Positions 50,978 to 59,852 of a stretch of 64,000 nucleotides of DNA are shown piece by piece. Under the pieces are notes generated by a model. The model was not told the origin of the DNA and searched no databases. It worked only from the letters and a program-made list of their open reading frames with translations. The number at the start of each line of letters is the position of its first letter. The stretch's first letter is position 1. Location of the stretch: assembly GCF_024360925.2 (NCBI RefSeq), contig NZ_CP113517.1:620001-684000 (forward strand). Reading direction: 5' to 3'. The position numbers were made by a program, and so were the translations under genes. The stretch is from Methylomonas rapida (GTDB lineage: Bacteria > Pseudomonadota > Gammaproteobacteria > Methylococcales > Methylomonadaceae).

Positions 50978-53900
50978 ATGGCGATTCGGCGTTATCGATG
51001 GCAGGAAATTGGCGGCTTGTTATGTCTGGGATTGCTGTATGCCATCGTCGCCAAAATTGTACTGACCTCGTTTTCCGAAGCCAATAGCGGCGTTTCGCTA
51101 GTCTGGTTTTCCGGCGGCATCGGGCTGGCCGTATTGCTGCTCAAGGGCATGCATTATTGGCCGGGCATTTTCCTCGGTGCGTTCGCGGCCGGTTTGATGG
51201 TGGATGATGCCTTTTGGATGTCCGTTTTCATTGCCGCCGGCAATACCCTGGAATCGGTGGCGGCGGCGTGGTGGCTGAAGCGCGATGGCCGGTTTTCGCC
51301 GGTCTTGAGCCGGCCCGAGCATTTTTTTCGCCTGAGCTATGCCGCCGCCGCCTGTTCCTTGATTAGCGCCGTGCTGGGTCCTTGGGCCATTTGGTGGGGT
51401 GGGTTGATTCCAACGCCTGCCATGCCTAAAGCGATGCTGCATTGGTGGATGGCCGATGTGTTCGGCATCGTCTTCACCACGCCCGTCATTCTGGTCTGGC
51501 GACGCTGGCCGCATGAATGGTTTCGGCGGACGCGTCTGCTTGAAACCTTGTCCTTCATGGCGTTGTGCCTGTTCATAGGGCAGTTTCTGTTTCTTGGTTT
51601 TTTTCCGTTCTCGGCCGAGGTATATCCTAATACCTATTGGTTTTTTCCCTGCATGATTTGGGGGGCCTTGCGGTTTGGCCGCCACGGTGTGATGTGGGTC
51701 GCAACCCTGGGCGTGTTGATGGGGTTGTATGGCGCGGCCCACCTGCGCGGCGTGTTTGCAAACGATTTTCAGCAGAGCGGCATGTTGAACTTCTGGTTTT
51801 TCATGGCCGTGCTGTCGTTTACCGGCACGCTGCTGGTCCTGGCTTTGCAAAGCAACCTTTATTACGCTCGAGTTTTACACGGGAGCCAACGCCGCCTGCA
51901 AGCCATCATTGATGCGACACCGATACCCTGCGCGCTGAACGATGACAGGCAAAGGATTACGCTGTTGAATCCCGCCTTCGTCAAAACCTTTGGTTATACG
52001 CTGGACGATATTCCCACGCTGGAGGATTGGTTTACCCAAGCCTATCCGGAACCGGCGTATCGGCAATGGGTAAAGGACACCTGGAGGCAGCGCCTGCGGC
52101 AGGCCAAGCAAAGCGGCCTGCCGCTTCAGCCCTTTCAGAAAAAAGTGGTTTGCAAAAACGGCGAAATCCGTCAGGTACTGGCCGGTGCGGGCCCGCTGGA
52201 AGGCGCTTACGAAAACGAATATCTGGTCACGCTGATGGACTTGACCGAGCAGTCTCGAATCAACAAGGCCTTGTCCGATGCCAACGTGTTATTGCAAACC
52301 GTCCTGGAAACCCTGCCGTTGCGGGTGTTTTGGAAGGATCGCCAATCCCGTTACCTGGGGGGCAATCGCTTGTTTGCCGAGGATGCCGGCCTGGCCGCCG
52401 TCGATGACTTGCTCGGCAAGAATGATCATCAGTTGGGTTGGTGGGCGCAGGCCGAGCAATATCAGGCCGACGACCGTCAGGTCATGGAAACGGGCCAGGG
52501 ACGGGTAGGCTATGAAGAGCCGCAGACCCGCCCCAATGGCGAGAAAATCTGGCTGCGCACCTCGAAGTTACCGCTACGCAATAGTGATGGCGAGGTGATT
52601 GGCGTCTTGGGGATATATGAAGACATCAGCATGCGCAAGCGCATCGACGACCAATTGCTGTGGCGGACCACGTTTCTGGAAGCGTTGCTGGAAGCGACGC
52701 CGGACGGTATTTTGGCCGTGGACGAAACCGGCAATAAACTGTTGCAAAATCGAAGGTTGAGCGAATTGTGGGATATTCCGCCCGGCATTGCCGAGCAAGC
52801 CGACGACAGTCTGCAACTCGAGTTTGTAAAGAACAAGACCAGAAATCCGCGGCAATTTCTGGAAAAGGTGTCCTTCCTGTATGCGCATCCGGAAGAAACC
52901 AGCCGGGATGAAATCGAATTGGTCGACGGCAAGCTTCTGAAACGTTTTAGCGCGCCGGTGCGGGATCGCTTGGGACATTATTACGGCCGTATCTGGTATT
53001 TCACCGACATTACCGAGATGCGCAAAGGCGAACTCAGTTTGCGGCAGCAGGAGTACTACCAGCGTTCCTTGCTGGATAATTTCCCCTTCCTCGTGTGGCT
53101 GAAGGATAGGGAAAGCCGTTATTTGGCGGTGAACAGAACCTTTGCCCAGCAATGTCGTATCGGCATTCAGGATGTCATCGGTAAAACCGATTTCGACATT
53201 TTTCCGGCCGATTTGGCGCAAGGTTATCGCCGCAACGATGAAGAGGTGATGGCAAGCCGGCAACGAAAGCATATCGAGGAAAGTCTGCTGGTCGATGGAT
53301 GCTGGCGCTGGATGGAGACTTACAAGGCGCCGTTGATCGATGACAAGGGTGAAGTGCTGGGTACGGTGGGGTTTTCCCGCGATATTAGCCCGCGCAAGGA
53401 GTCCGAGGAGGCGCTGAAGCTGGCCGCGCTGGTATTTGACAACAGCAGCGAGGCCATGCTGGTGACCGATGCCGAGAATAAGATTCTCAAGGTCAATGCG
53501 GCATTCACCCAGATCACCGGCTATTCCTTCGAGGAAGTGCGAGGGCAAGATCCCAAGATTCTGGCGTCGGGATTGCAAGATCAAGCCTTTTATAGGGCGA
53601 TGTGGGATTCCATCAACGCCACGGGGGGCTGGCGTGGGGAAATCATCAATCGCCGCAAAACCGGCGAAATTTATATCGAAGAAATTACCATCAACAGCAT
53701 TTTTGACGATCAAGGGCGGCCTCAGCGCCGCGTGGCTTTGTTCTCCGATATTACCCAGCGCAAACAGTCGGAAGAGCAAATCTGGCAGCAGGCCTATTTC
53801 GATCCGTTGACAGGTTTGCCCAATCGCAGGTTGATGCGCGAGCGCCTGGCGCAGGAAATCAAAAAAGCCCAACGCATGCAGCAGCGCTTCGGTTTGCTGT

Positions 53901-55075
53901 TCATCGATTTGGACCATTTCAAGGATGTCAACGATACCTTGGGTCATGAAATGGGCGATGAGTTGTTGAAGGAAGCCGGTCGCCGCTTGAGTGCCAGCGT
54001 GCGGGAATCGGATACCGTTGCCCGCCTCGGCGGCGACGAGTTTACGGTAATTCTCGGTGAAATGGCGAGTTTGGATGGGCTGGAAAGGGTGGCGAAGTTG
54101 CTGATTCAGCGCTTGAGCGAGCCCTTCACGCTGAGCGACGAGGTGGTGTTCGTGTCCGCCAGTATCGGCATTACGCTGTATCCGGACGATGGTCTGGAGC
54201 TGGGGCAATTGCTGCGCAATGCCGATCAGGCCATGTATGCGGCTAAAAACCTGGGCAGGAATCGTTATAGCTTCTTTACCGCGGCCATGCAGGAAGCCTT
54301 GACGGCCAGGGCGGCCATGGTGACCGATTTGCGCGGCGCTTTGGCCAATCAGGAATTCGGCTTGGTTTATCAACCCATTGTGGAATTGAGCAGCGGTGCC
54401 GTGCATAAGGCTGAAGCCTTGCTGCGTTGGCAGCATCCGGAGCGAGGCGGCATTAGCCCCGCGGAGTTCGTGCCGTTGGCGGAAGACGCGGGCCTGATCC
54501 ATGAAATTGGCGATTGGGTGTTTCAAACGGCTAGCCGGCAAGTGGCGCGTTGGCGACAAATCCTGCATCCCGATTTCCAGATCAGCGTCAACAAATCACC
54601 GCAGCAATTTTTGGATAGCCGGCATGGCGCTCTCGACTGGTTGGACTGGCTGAGGCGCTTGGAATTGCCCGGCAACGCCGTTGCGGTGGAAATCACCGAA
54701 GGCTTGTTATTGGAGGCCAATACCAAGGCCAGCGAGCATTTGTTGGTATTTCGCGATGCCGGCGTGCAGGTGGCTATCGACGACTTCGGTACCGGTTATT
54801 CGTCCCTGGCTTATTTGAAAAAATTCGACATCGATTACTTGAAAATCGATCAGTCGTTCGTGAGTAACTTGAGCGCCGATTCCAGTGATTTTGTGCTGTG
54901 TCAGGCCATCATCGTGATGGCGCATAAACTGGGACTGAAGGTGATCGCGGAAGGGGTGGAAACCGAGGCGCAGAGAGACTTATTGAACGCGATCGGCTGT
55001 GATTATGCTCAGGGTTACCTGTTCGCCCAGCCGATGACAGTCGATGAGTTCGAGCGGCGTTTCGTTTTGAAATAA
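50978..55075 (+). CDS. MASE1-PAS-GGDEF-EAL c-di-GMP signalling protein
   Basis: 1365 aa. The N-terminal ~300 residues form a MASE1 sensor of about eight membrane helices. PAS domains follow (about residues 305-425, 430-550, 555-675, 690-810, 815-930), then GGDEF (about 940-1095, RLGGDEF with RESD inhibitory site five residues before) and EAL (about 1110-1360; ALLRWQHP, EITEGLLLE, DDFGTGYSSLAYLKKF and KIDQSFV, all catalytic positions seem present). It can probably both make and degrade c-di-GMP. Single gene, downstream of the metal transporters. Confidence 0.93.
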   Translation: MAIRRYRWQEIGGLLCLGLLYAIVAKIVLTSFSEANSGVSLVWFSGGIGLAVLLLKGMHYWPGIFLGAFAAGLMVDDAFWMSVFIAAGNTLESVAAAWWLKRDGRFSPVLSRPEHFFRLSYAAAACSLISAVLGPWAIWWGGLIPTPAMPKAMLHWWMADVFGIVFTTPVILVWRRWPHEWFRRTRLLETLSFMALCLFIGQFLFLGFFPFSAEVYPNTYWFFPCMIWGALRFGRHGVMWVATLGVLMGLYGAAHLRGVFANDFQQSGMLNFWFFMAVLSFTGTLLVLALQSNLYYARVLHGSQRRLQAIIDATPIPCALNDDRQRITLLNPAFVKTFGYTLDDIPTLEDWFTQAYPEPAYRQWVKDTWRQRLRQAKQSGLPLQPFQKKVVCKNGEIRQVLAGAGPLEGAYENEYLVTLMDLTEQSRINKALSDANVLLQTVLETLPLRVFWKDRQSRYLGGNRLFAEDAGLAAVDDLLGKNDHQLGWWAQAEQYQADDRQVMETGQGRVGYEEPQTRPNGEKIWLRTSKLPLRNSDGEVIGVLGIYEDISMRKRIDDQLLWRTTFLEALLEATPDGILAVDETGNKLLQNRRLSELWDIPPGIAEQADDSLQLEFVKNKTRNPRQFLEKVSFLYAHPEETSRDEIELVDGKLLKRFSAPVRDRLGHYYGRIWYFTDITEMRKGELSLRQQEYYQRSLLDNFPFLVWLKDRESRYLAVNRTFAQQCRIGIQDVIGKTDFDIFPADLAQGYRRNDEEVMASRQRKHIEESLLVDGCWRWMETYKAPLIDDKGEVLGTVGFSRDISPRKESEEALKLAALVFDNSSEAMLVTDAENKILKVNAAFTQITGYSFEEVRGQDPKILASGLQDQAFYRAMWDSINATGGWRGEIINRRKTGEIYIEEITINSIFDDQGRPQRRVALFSDITQRKQSEEQIWQQAYFDPLTGLPNRRLMRERLAQEIKKAQRMQQRFGLLFIDLDHFKDVNDTLGHEMGDELLKEAGRRLSASVRESDTVARLGGDEFTVILGEMASLDGLERVAKLLIQRLSEPFTLSDEVVFVSASIGITLYPDDGLELGQLLRNADQAMYAAKNLGRNRYSFFTAAMQEALTARAAMVTDLRGALANQEFGLVYQPIVELSSGAVHKAEALLRWQHPERGGISPAEFVPLAEDAGLIHEIGDWVFQTASRQVARWRQILHPDFQISVNKSPQQFLDSRHGALDWLDWLRRLELPGNAVAVEITEGLLLEANTKASEHLLVFRDAGVQVAIDDFGTGYSSLAYLKKFDIDYLKIDQSFVSNLSADSSDFVLCQAIIVMAHKLGLKVIAEGVETEAQRDLLNAIGCDYAQGYLFAQPMTVDEFERRFVLK

Positions 55076-55175
55076 CGCCGCTCTAGCGTGGTTGTCGTAA
55101 ATATTGGGCTGGCCTGTCTTCAGTCTGATTTGACTCTGGCGGCAGGCTTCTATTGAAAAACCTGAGCTTGGCTTG

Positions 55176-56330
55176 CTAATCCACGGCGGGGCGTATGACG
55201 ACCGTGTCAGGGGTCAGGCTGAGGGTGTACTGGCCTTGCAGCAGGCCTTGCAACTCCCGGCCCGCCATGTTGTAGCGCCAGCCGTGCAGCAAAGGACAGT
55301 CTTCTTCGCCGAACAGCAGTTGTTCCAACTCATTGCGGGTGGCGAGTATGACCGGGTTCAAGGAATTTTCCTCGGCACGTATGCGTACCACGGCGCTCAG
55401 CACGTCGATGATGGCTTCGTGCTGGTGAGTTTTCTTGATGGGACGTTCTTTTTCCTTCAGCGGTTTCGGTGGGGTTTGGCGGGCCGAGGCTATCAGCTCG
55501 CATAACACTTTGCCGTAACGGTTGGCGCTGCGTTCGTTGATATTGCGAATTTTGGCTAGATCGGCCAGGGTTACGGGCTGCAGTTTGGCCAGTTCCAAGA
55601 GCATGTCATCCGGGAACAGCCAGTTGCGTGGCTTGTTTTCGCTTTGCGCGGTGCGTTCGCGCCATTCGCTCAAGCTTTGCAAAATGGACAGTTGCCGCCC
55701 GGTGAGCTTGTTTTTGCCGCGGATGCGCAGCCAGGCATTTTCCGGCGACAACTGATACAGCTCCGGGTCGTTCAACAGCGCAAAATCGTTGTCCAGCCAA
55801 TTCAGCCGGCCCAATTTGTCCAGTTGCTCGCACATCATCGTGTAAATCTTGCACAAATAGATCACGTCGTCGGCGGCATATTGGATCTGGTCGTCGCTGA
55901 GCGGTCGCGCGGACCAGTCGGTGCGGGTATGGGCTTTGTTCAGGTTGATGTTCAAAAAACTCGAAACCAGCATCGCGTAGCCGGGATTTTCCTGAAAACC
56001 AAGTAGCGGCGCGGCGATTTGCGTATCGAAAATGGGCTCCGGGATTCGACCGGTAAGCTGGTAAAAAATCTCCAGGTCCTGGCGGCAGGAATGCAGCACC
56101 TTGGTGATGGAAGGGTTGTAGATGGCGGTGAACAGCGGACCCAGATCGGTGATGCTCAATGGGTCCACGCAGGCGACCCAGCCGGGAGCCGCAATTTGAA
56201 GCAGACAGAATTTGGGGTAATAAATTTTTTCTCGCAAGAATTCTGTATCGAGCGCGATCCAGGGTTCCTGGCTGATTTGCTCGCACAACGCGGGTAACTG
56301 GTCGGCGTGGTTGATGTATTGAATAGTCAT
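55176..56330 (-). CDS. rnd: Ribonuclease D
   Basis: 384 aa. DEDD exonuclease motifs: WIALDTEFLREK (ExoI, about residues 24-35), VLHSCRQDLEIF (ExoII) and QYAADDVIYL (ExoIII); HRDC domain at about 215-295 (LQSLSEWRERTAQ, DDMLLELAKLQP). Trims tRNA 3' ends. Single gene, divergent from the TonB-dependent receptor gene. Confidence 0.93.
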   Translation of the reverse strand: MTIQYINHADQLPALCEQISQEPWIALDTEFLREKIYYPKFCLLQIAAPGWVACVDPLSITDLGPLFTAIYNPSITKVLHSCRQDLEIFYQLTGRIPEPIFDTQIAAPLLGFQENPGYAMLVSSFLNINLNKAHTRTDWSARPLSDDQIQYAADDVIYLCKIYTMMCEQLDKLGRLNWLDNDFALLNDPELYQLSPENAWLRIRGKNKLTGRQLSILQSLSEWRERTAQSENKPRNWLFPDDMLLELAKLQPVTLADLAKIRNINERSANRYGKVLCELIASARQTPPKPLKEKERPIKKTHQHEAIIDVLSAVVRIRAEENSLNPVILATRNELEQLLFGEEDCPLLHGWRYNMAGRELQGLLQGQYTLSLTPDTVVIRPAVD

Positions 56331-56555
56331 GATGCCTGATAGGGAAAGGGCTTTTCGAAGTTTTGACGGGCTATTTTACTCCGCCGGCCTCGATGATGGG
56401 GCAAATAATCCGAAATGGCCGAGTGGCGGATAGTGCGTCCGCAAGTTTGCCGAATGCACAAACAATGCATGGGAAAAATTCCTTTTTTTGTCGCGTGTAT
56501 TCTGGTGACGGCGGCGGGGCTTATCATGTAGGAATTTGCAAAGAAGGTATATCCG

Positions 56556-58880
56556 ATGAAGAGACTTGCCCTGGGGCTGTTGCCCTGGTTTGCGATGTTA
56601 CCGCTGGCGGAAGCCATTGCCGAGGAGCTGACCAGCGACGCCGAGGCGTTGGAGAATGTCGAAGTGGTGGCGGTATCGCCATTGCAATTCGGCGGTGTGG
56701 ATATCAACAAAATTCCCGCCAATGTGCAAACCACCACGGCCGAGGGGCTACAACGGTCGCAGGCAATATCGCTGGCGGATTACATGAATCGCTACATGGG
56801 TAGCGTCAATATCAACGATGCGCAAAACAATCCCTTGCAGCCGGATATCCAATATCGCGGCTTCAGCGCGTCGCCCCTGATGGGCTTGCCGGCCGGCATG
56901 GCGGTCTATGTGAACGGCGTTCGTTTCAACGAACCTTTCGGCGACATGATCAACTGGGATTTGATTCCGCAGGGCGCCATCGAGAACATGGCCTTGCAAC
57001 CCGCTTCCAACCCGGCCTTCGGTTTGAACGCCTTGGGTGGGTCCATCACCGTCAATACCAAGACCGGCTTTTCGTCGCCCAAACATCAGTTGGAAGTGCA
57101 GGGCGGTTCCTGGGACAGGCATTCGGAAGAACTCAGCAGCGGCTGGAACAACGGCACCTGGGGTTACTTTGCCGACTTCAGCAATTTCTCCGAGGAAGGC
57201 TGGCGCGATCATTCGCGTAGCGAGGCCAAGCGCGGTTTCGGCACCTTGAGCTGGCGCGGCAGTCAATCCAGCCTGGATTTGAATTTTGCCGGCACCGAGA
57301 ACGAATTGCGCGGTAACGGCGCGATTCCCGAGGAGTTGCTGGCCTTCGGCCGCGACAAGGTCTTCACCCATCCCGATCTGACGCGCAACCGTTTGTTCAT
57401 GGTGTCGCTGGACGGCGATACCTGGCTGAACGACCAGAACCAGTTGTCCGGCACGGCTTATTACCGTCGCAACAAGATCAGTACCTATAACGGCGATGGC
57501 AGCGAGTTTGATGACTGTGAGGTCGATGGAACCGATTTCTTGTGTGAAGATGACGAACCTTTGGTGGCGATGGACGGTAATCGGGTTTTGGAAGACGAGG
57601 CCCTTGAAGGCGGTACCATCAACACGTCGGAAACCACGCAACAATCCTTCGGCTTTGCGCTGCAAAACGCCTTTCATCACAAGATTTTCGGCATGAACAA
57701 CCAGTTGATCGGCGGGGCGAGTTACGATCACAGCACGGCGCATTATCGCGCCGATACCGAGCTGGGCAGCTTGACCAGTGATCGCGGCGTCAGGGCGGGC
57801 GGCGTGTTGCTGCAGGAGTCTCGAGTACGTTTGAATACCGAGACCAATAACTACGGTGTGTTCCTGACCGATACCCTGTCCGTGACCGATAAACTGGATG
57901 TGACGGTTTCTGGCCGCTACAACATCACGCATCTGGAGTTGAAGGATCAATTTCCGGGCGACGATCCGGACGAGAATCTGACTGGCTATCATACCTTCAA
58001 CCGTATCAATCCGGCCGCAGGCTTGACCTATGCCTTCATGCCCGAGCTGACGTTCTACGGCAACTACAGCGAATCGTCCAGGGTGCCGACCCCGATGGAG
58101 TTGAGCTGCGCGGACCCAAACAATCCTTGTAAACTGCCGAATGCCTTCGTGGCCGATCCACCGTTGGAACAGGTGGTGGCCAATAGCTGGGAAGCGGGCT
58201 TTCGCGGCGATTTGAAACAATTGCCGTTTGGCCGCATGCATTGGAACGCCGGCTTTTTCCATGTCATCAACAACAACGACATCCTTTGGCAGGGCAACGG
58301 CGCCGTCAACGGCATGGGGTATTTCGAAAACGTCGGCAAAACCCAGCGCCAAGGCGCGGAAGCGGGGCTGTCGGGCTTGTTTTTCGACGATCGCTTGCGC
58401 TGGACGGCCAATTACACCTTCATCGATGCCACCTACCAATCTTCCTTTGGCAGTCCGAACGGCGCTCATCCCAATGCGGTGGATGGCGTCACGCAAGTTC
58501 GCCCCGGCAACAAAATACCCGGCATCCCGGCGCATCAAGCCAAGTTCAGCGCGGATTACGATATCGTTCCGGAATGGACGCTGGGCTTCGACATGAACTA
58601 CAACAGTTCGCAATACCTGCGCGGCGACGAAGCCAATCTGACCGCCAAGATTCCAGCTTTCGTCATTTTCAATCTACGCAGCGAATACCGCTTCAACGAG
58701 CATGTGGCCTTGTTCGGTCGAGTCAACAACTTGTTCGATCGCGATTACGCCAACTTCGGCGCCTGGGCCGAAACCGGCGAAGTATTGCAAGGACTGGGGC
58801 TGGAGGAAAACGAAAACGCTCGGTTTGTCGGCGTCGGTGCGCCGCGGGCAGCCTGGATAGGACTGCGTTTGACGATGTAG
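56556..58880 (+). CDS. TonB-dependent outer-membrane receptor
   Basis: 774 aa. Signal peptide (about residues 1-20), a plug domain (about 50-170; PDIQYRGFSASP, GMAVYVNGVRFNEPFGD, AFGLNALGGSITVNTKTG) and a 22-strand barrel ending in WIGLRLTM. No obvious TonB-box sequence is certain; EVVAVSP near 37 is a candidate. Ligand cannot be told. AAGAAGG before the ATG sets the start. A likely siderophore, cobalamin or copper-carrier transporter, but that is guesswork. Confidence 0.9.
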   Translation: MKRLALGLLPWFAMLPLAEAIAEELTSDAEALENVEVVAVSPLQFGGVDINKIPANVQTTTAEGLQRSQAISLADYMNRYMGSVNINDAQNNPLQPDIQYRGFSASPLMGLPAGMAVYVNGVRFNEPFGDMINWDLIPQGAIENMALQPASNPAFGLNALGGSITVNTKTGFSSPKHQLEVQGGSWDRHSEELSSGWNNGTWGYFADFSNFSEEGWRDHSRSEAKRGFGTLSWRGSQSSLDLNFAGTENELRGNGAIPEELLAFGRDKVFTHPDLTRNRLFMVSLDGDTWLNDQNQLSGTAYYRRNKISTYNGDGSEFDDCEVDGTDFLCEDDEPLVAMDGNRVLEDEALEGGTINTSETTQQSFGFALQNAFHHKIFGMNNQLIGGASYDHSTAHYRADTELGSLTSDRGVRAGGVLLQESRVRLNTETNNYGVFLTDTLSVTDKLDVTVSGRYNITHLELKDQFPGDDPDENLTGYHTFNRINPAAGLTYAFMPELTFYGNYSESSRVPTPMELSCADPNNPCKLPNAFVADPPLEQVVANSWEAGFRGDLKQLPFGRMHWNAGFFHVINNNDILWQGNGAVNGMGYFENVGKTQRQGAEAGLSGLFFDDRLRWTANYTFIDATYQSSFGSPNGAHPNAVDGVTQVRPGNKIPGIPAHQAKFSADYDIVPEWTLGFDMNYNSSQYLRGDEANLTAKIPAFVIFNLRSEYRFNEHVALFGRVNNLFDRDYANFGAWAETGEVLQGLGLEENENARFVGVGAPRAAWIGLRLTM

Positions 58881-58904
58881 GCAACATTACTGCGAAAGTC
58901 ATGC

Positions 58905-58968
58905 TGGTGGGAGCGACGCATAGTCTCGATGCGAAGTCTATTGTCGCGACGGGGCGTCGCTCCTACAG
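58905..58968. repeat. Inverted REP pair (REPIN-like)
   Basis: GTGGGAGCGACGC near 58907-58919 and its near-complement GCGTCGCTCCTAC at 58954-58966 face each other. Same core as the single element at 49037-49060. Two REPs in inverted orientation are the mobile unit (REPIN) in many proteobacteria. Confidence 0.7.
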
Positions 58969-58997
58969 AAAAATTACTCTGAAAGTAGCAAAATGTG

Positions 58998-59099
58998 AGG
59001 GTGCGGTTGCTTGTTGGACAGGCGTCGGCGGCAAGGATGCCGCCGTCGAGCCTACATGGATGTATTCACGGCGGCCTGTCCGGCAAGCAACCTTACCCT
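58998..59099. repeat. Long nested inverted repeat
   Basis: Outer arms of 26 bases (58998-59023 and 59074-59099) match with 4 mismatches (AGGGT..GGTTGCTTG..GGACAGGC). Inside, GGCGGC and GCCGCC (59027-59032, 59039-59044) form a second hairpin. Could fold into a cruciform-like or strong RNA structure; no gene inside. Confidence 0.7.
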
Positions 59100-59182
59100 G
59101 AAGACGATTTTCATTTGCCGGGACGATGTCCATCTTCATCAGCGTTACTCTGAAAGTCGCGGGCTAAACGACGGCACGCTTG

Positions 59183-59202
59183 GAAAAAGCTAAAGCTTTT
59201 TC
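59183..59202. terminator. Possible terminator hairpin
   Basis: GAAAAAGC-taaa-GCTTTTTC is a perfect 8-bp inverted repeat. It could act on either strand between the receptor gene and the leftward DbpA-like gene, though it is AT-rich and lacks a separate T-run. Confidence 0.4.
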
Positions 59203-59314
59203 ACTTCCAAACCACGCTGGGGCGTGAGATTGCTTTAGCTATTGCACTGATGATAAATCTTCCCCGCTTGCGAGGCTTGACCGAACCCTTGGCTCGATTA
59301 GGATTTTTTCCGCT

Positions 59315-59836
59315 TCAGTCGCTGGCGCGTTTGATTTCCCGCAATTTTCTGCGGTTGGATTTGACGCGTTTGATATTCAGCGGGCGCCCGTCTAGCGTTG
59401 CTTCGCTCAATAACTGAAAGATGTCGGCCGGCATGCCGTCCGGCAGGTCGACCAGCGTGTAAGTGTCGCGCATGTCCAGGCGGGCAATGCGTTTCCTGTC
59501 AACGCCCGATTCTTCAATCAACACCGCCAATACTTGCTCTTCGGTGATGCGATGGCTGGTGCCTACATCCAGGCGATAGCGTACATTCCGATAAGCAGGC
59601 CCCTTGAATGCTGGTGGTGGAGCAATGGTGTTCTCCGGCTCCTGTTGCTCGCGCGGATTCTGGAACAAATGCGGTTGGCCGATGTAGAGCAGGGCGGCGG
59701 CACAATCCAGTGGGGCTATCGCCATGTCTTTGCCGATTTGTTGCACCACGGCGCGCTGTGCGTCAAGGTTGGCTTGTTTTAGCACATGTTGCAGACGCTT
59801 CTTGAGTTTTTCCAGCTTGCGGGGGTGAACGTGCAT
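59315..59836 (-). CDS. Stand-alone DEAD-helicase C-terminal domain protein (DbpA/CsdA-like)
   Basis: 173 aa. A helical N-terminal part (about residues 5-55, LDAQRAVVQQIGKDMAIAPLDCAAALLY) resembles the linker of CsdA/DbpA helicases; residues about 85-165 (VGTSHRITEEQVLAVLIEESG to LNIKRVKSNRR) look like the DbpA RNA-binding RRM-like domain, but no helicase core precedes it. It may bind structured RNA or act as a regulator. The ATG at 59836 has a weak GAAGAA ribosome-binding site; an upstream frame extension overlaps surA and is rejected. Lies 16 bases downstream of surA. Confidence 0.72.
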   Translation of the reverse strand: MHVHPRKLEKLKKRLQHVLKQANLDAQRAVVQQIGKDMAIAPLDCAAALLYIGQPHLFQNPREQQEPENTIAPPPAFKGPAYRNVRYRLDVGTSHRITEEQVLAVLIEESGVDRKRIARLDMRDTYTLVDLPDGMPADIFQLLSEATLDGRPLNIKRVKSNRRKLREIKRASD

Positions 59837-59852
59837 GTTCTTCAATTCCTGA

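Larger units (their letters stand above)
58887..59157 (+). repeat. Cluster of palindromic elements separated by a 13-bp direct repeat
   Basis: The motif TTACT(G/C)(C/T)GAAAGT appears three times (58887-58899, 58974-58986, 59145-59157). Between the first two lies an inverted REP pair, and between the second and third a 102-base nested palindrome. The 434 bases from 58881 to 59314 hold no gene. Confidence 0.7.

Noticed and set aside
56748-58613. 621-codon frame opposite the TonB-dependent receptor
   Set aside because: Shadow frame with random composition; the receptor is intact on the plus strand.
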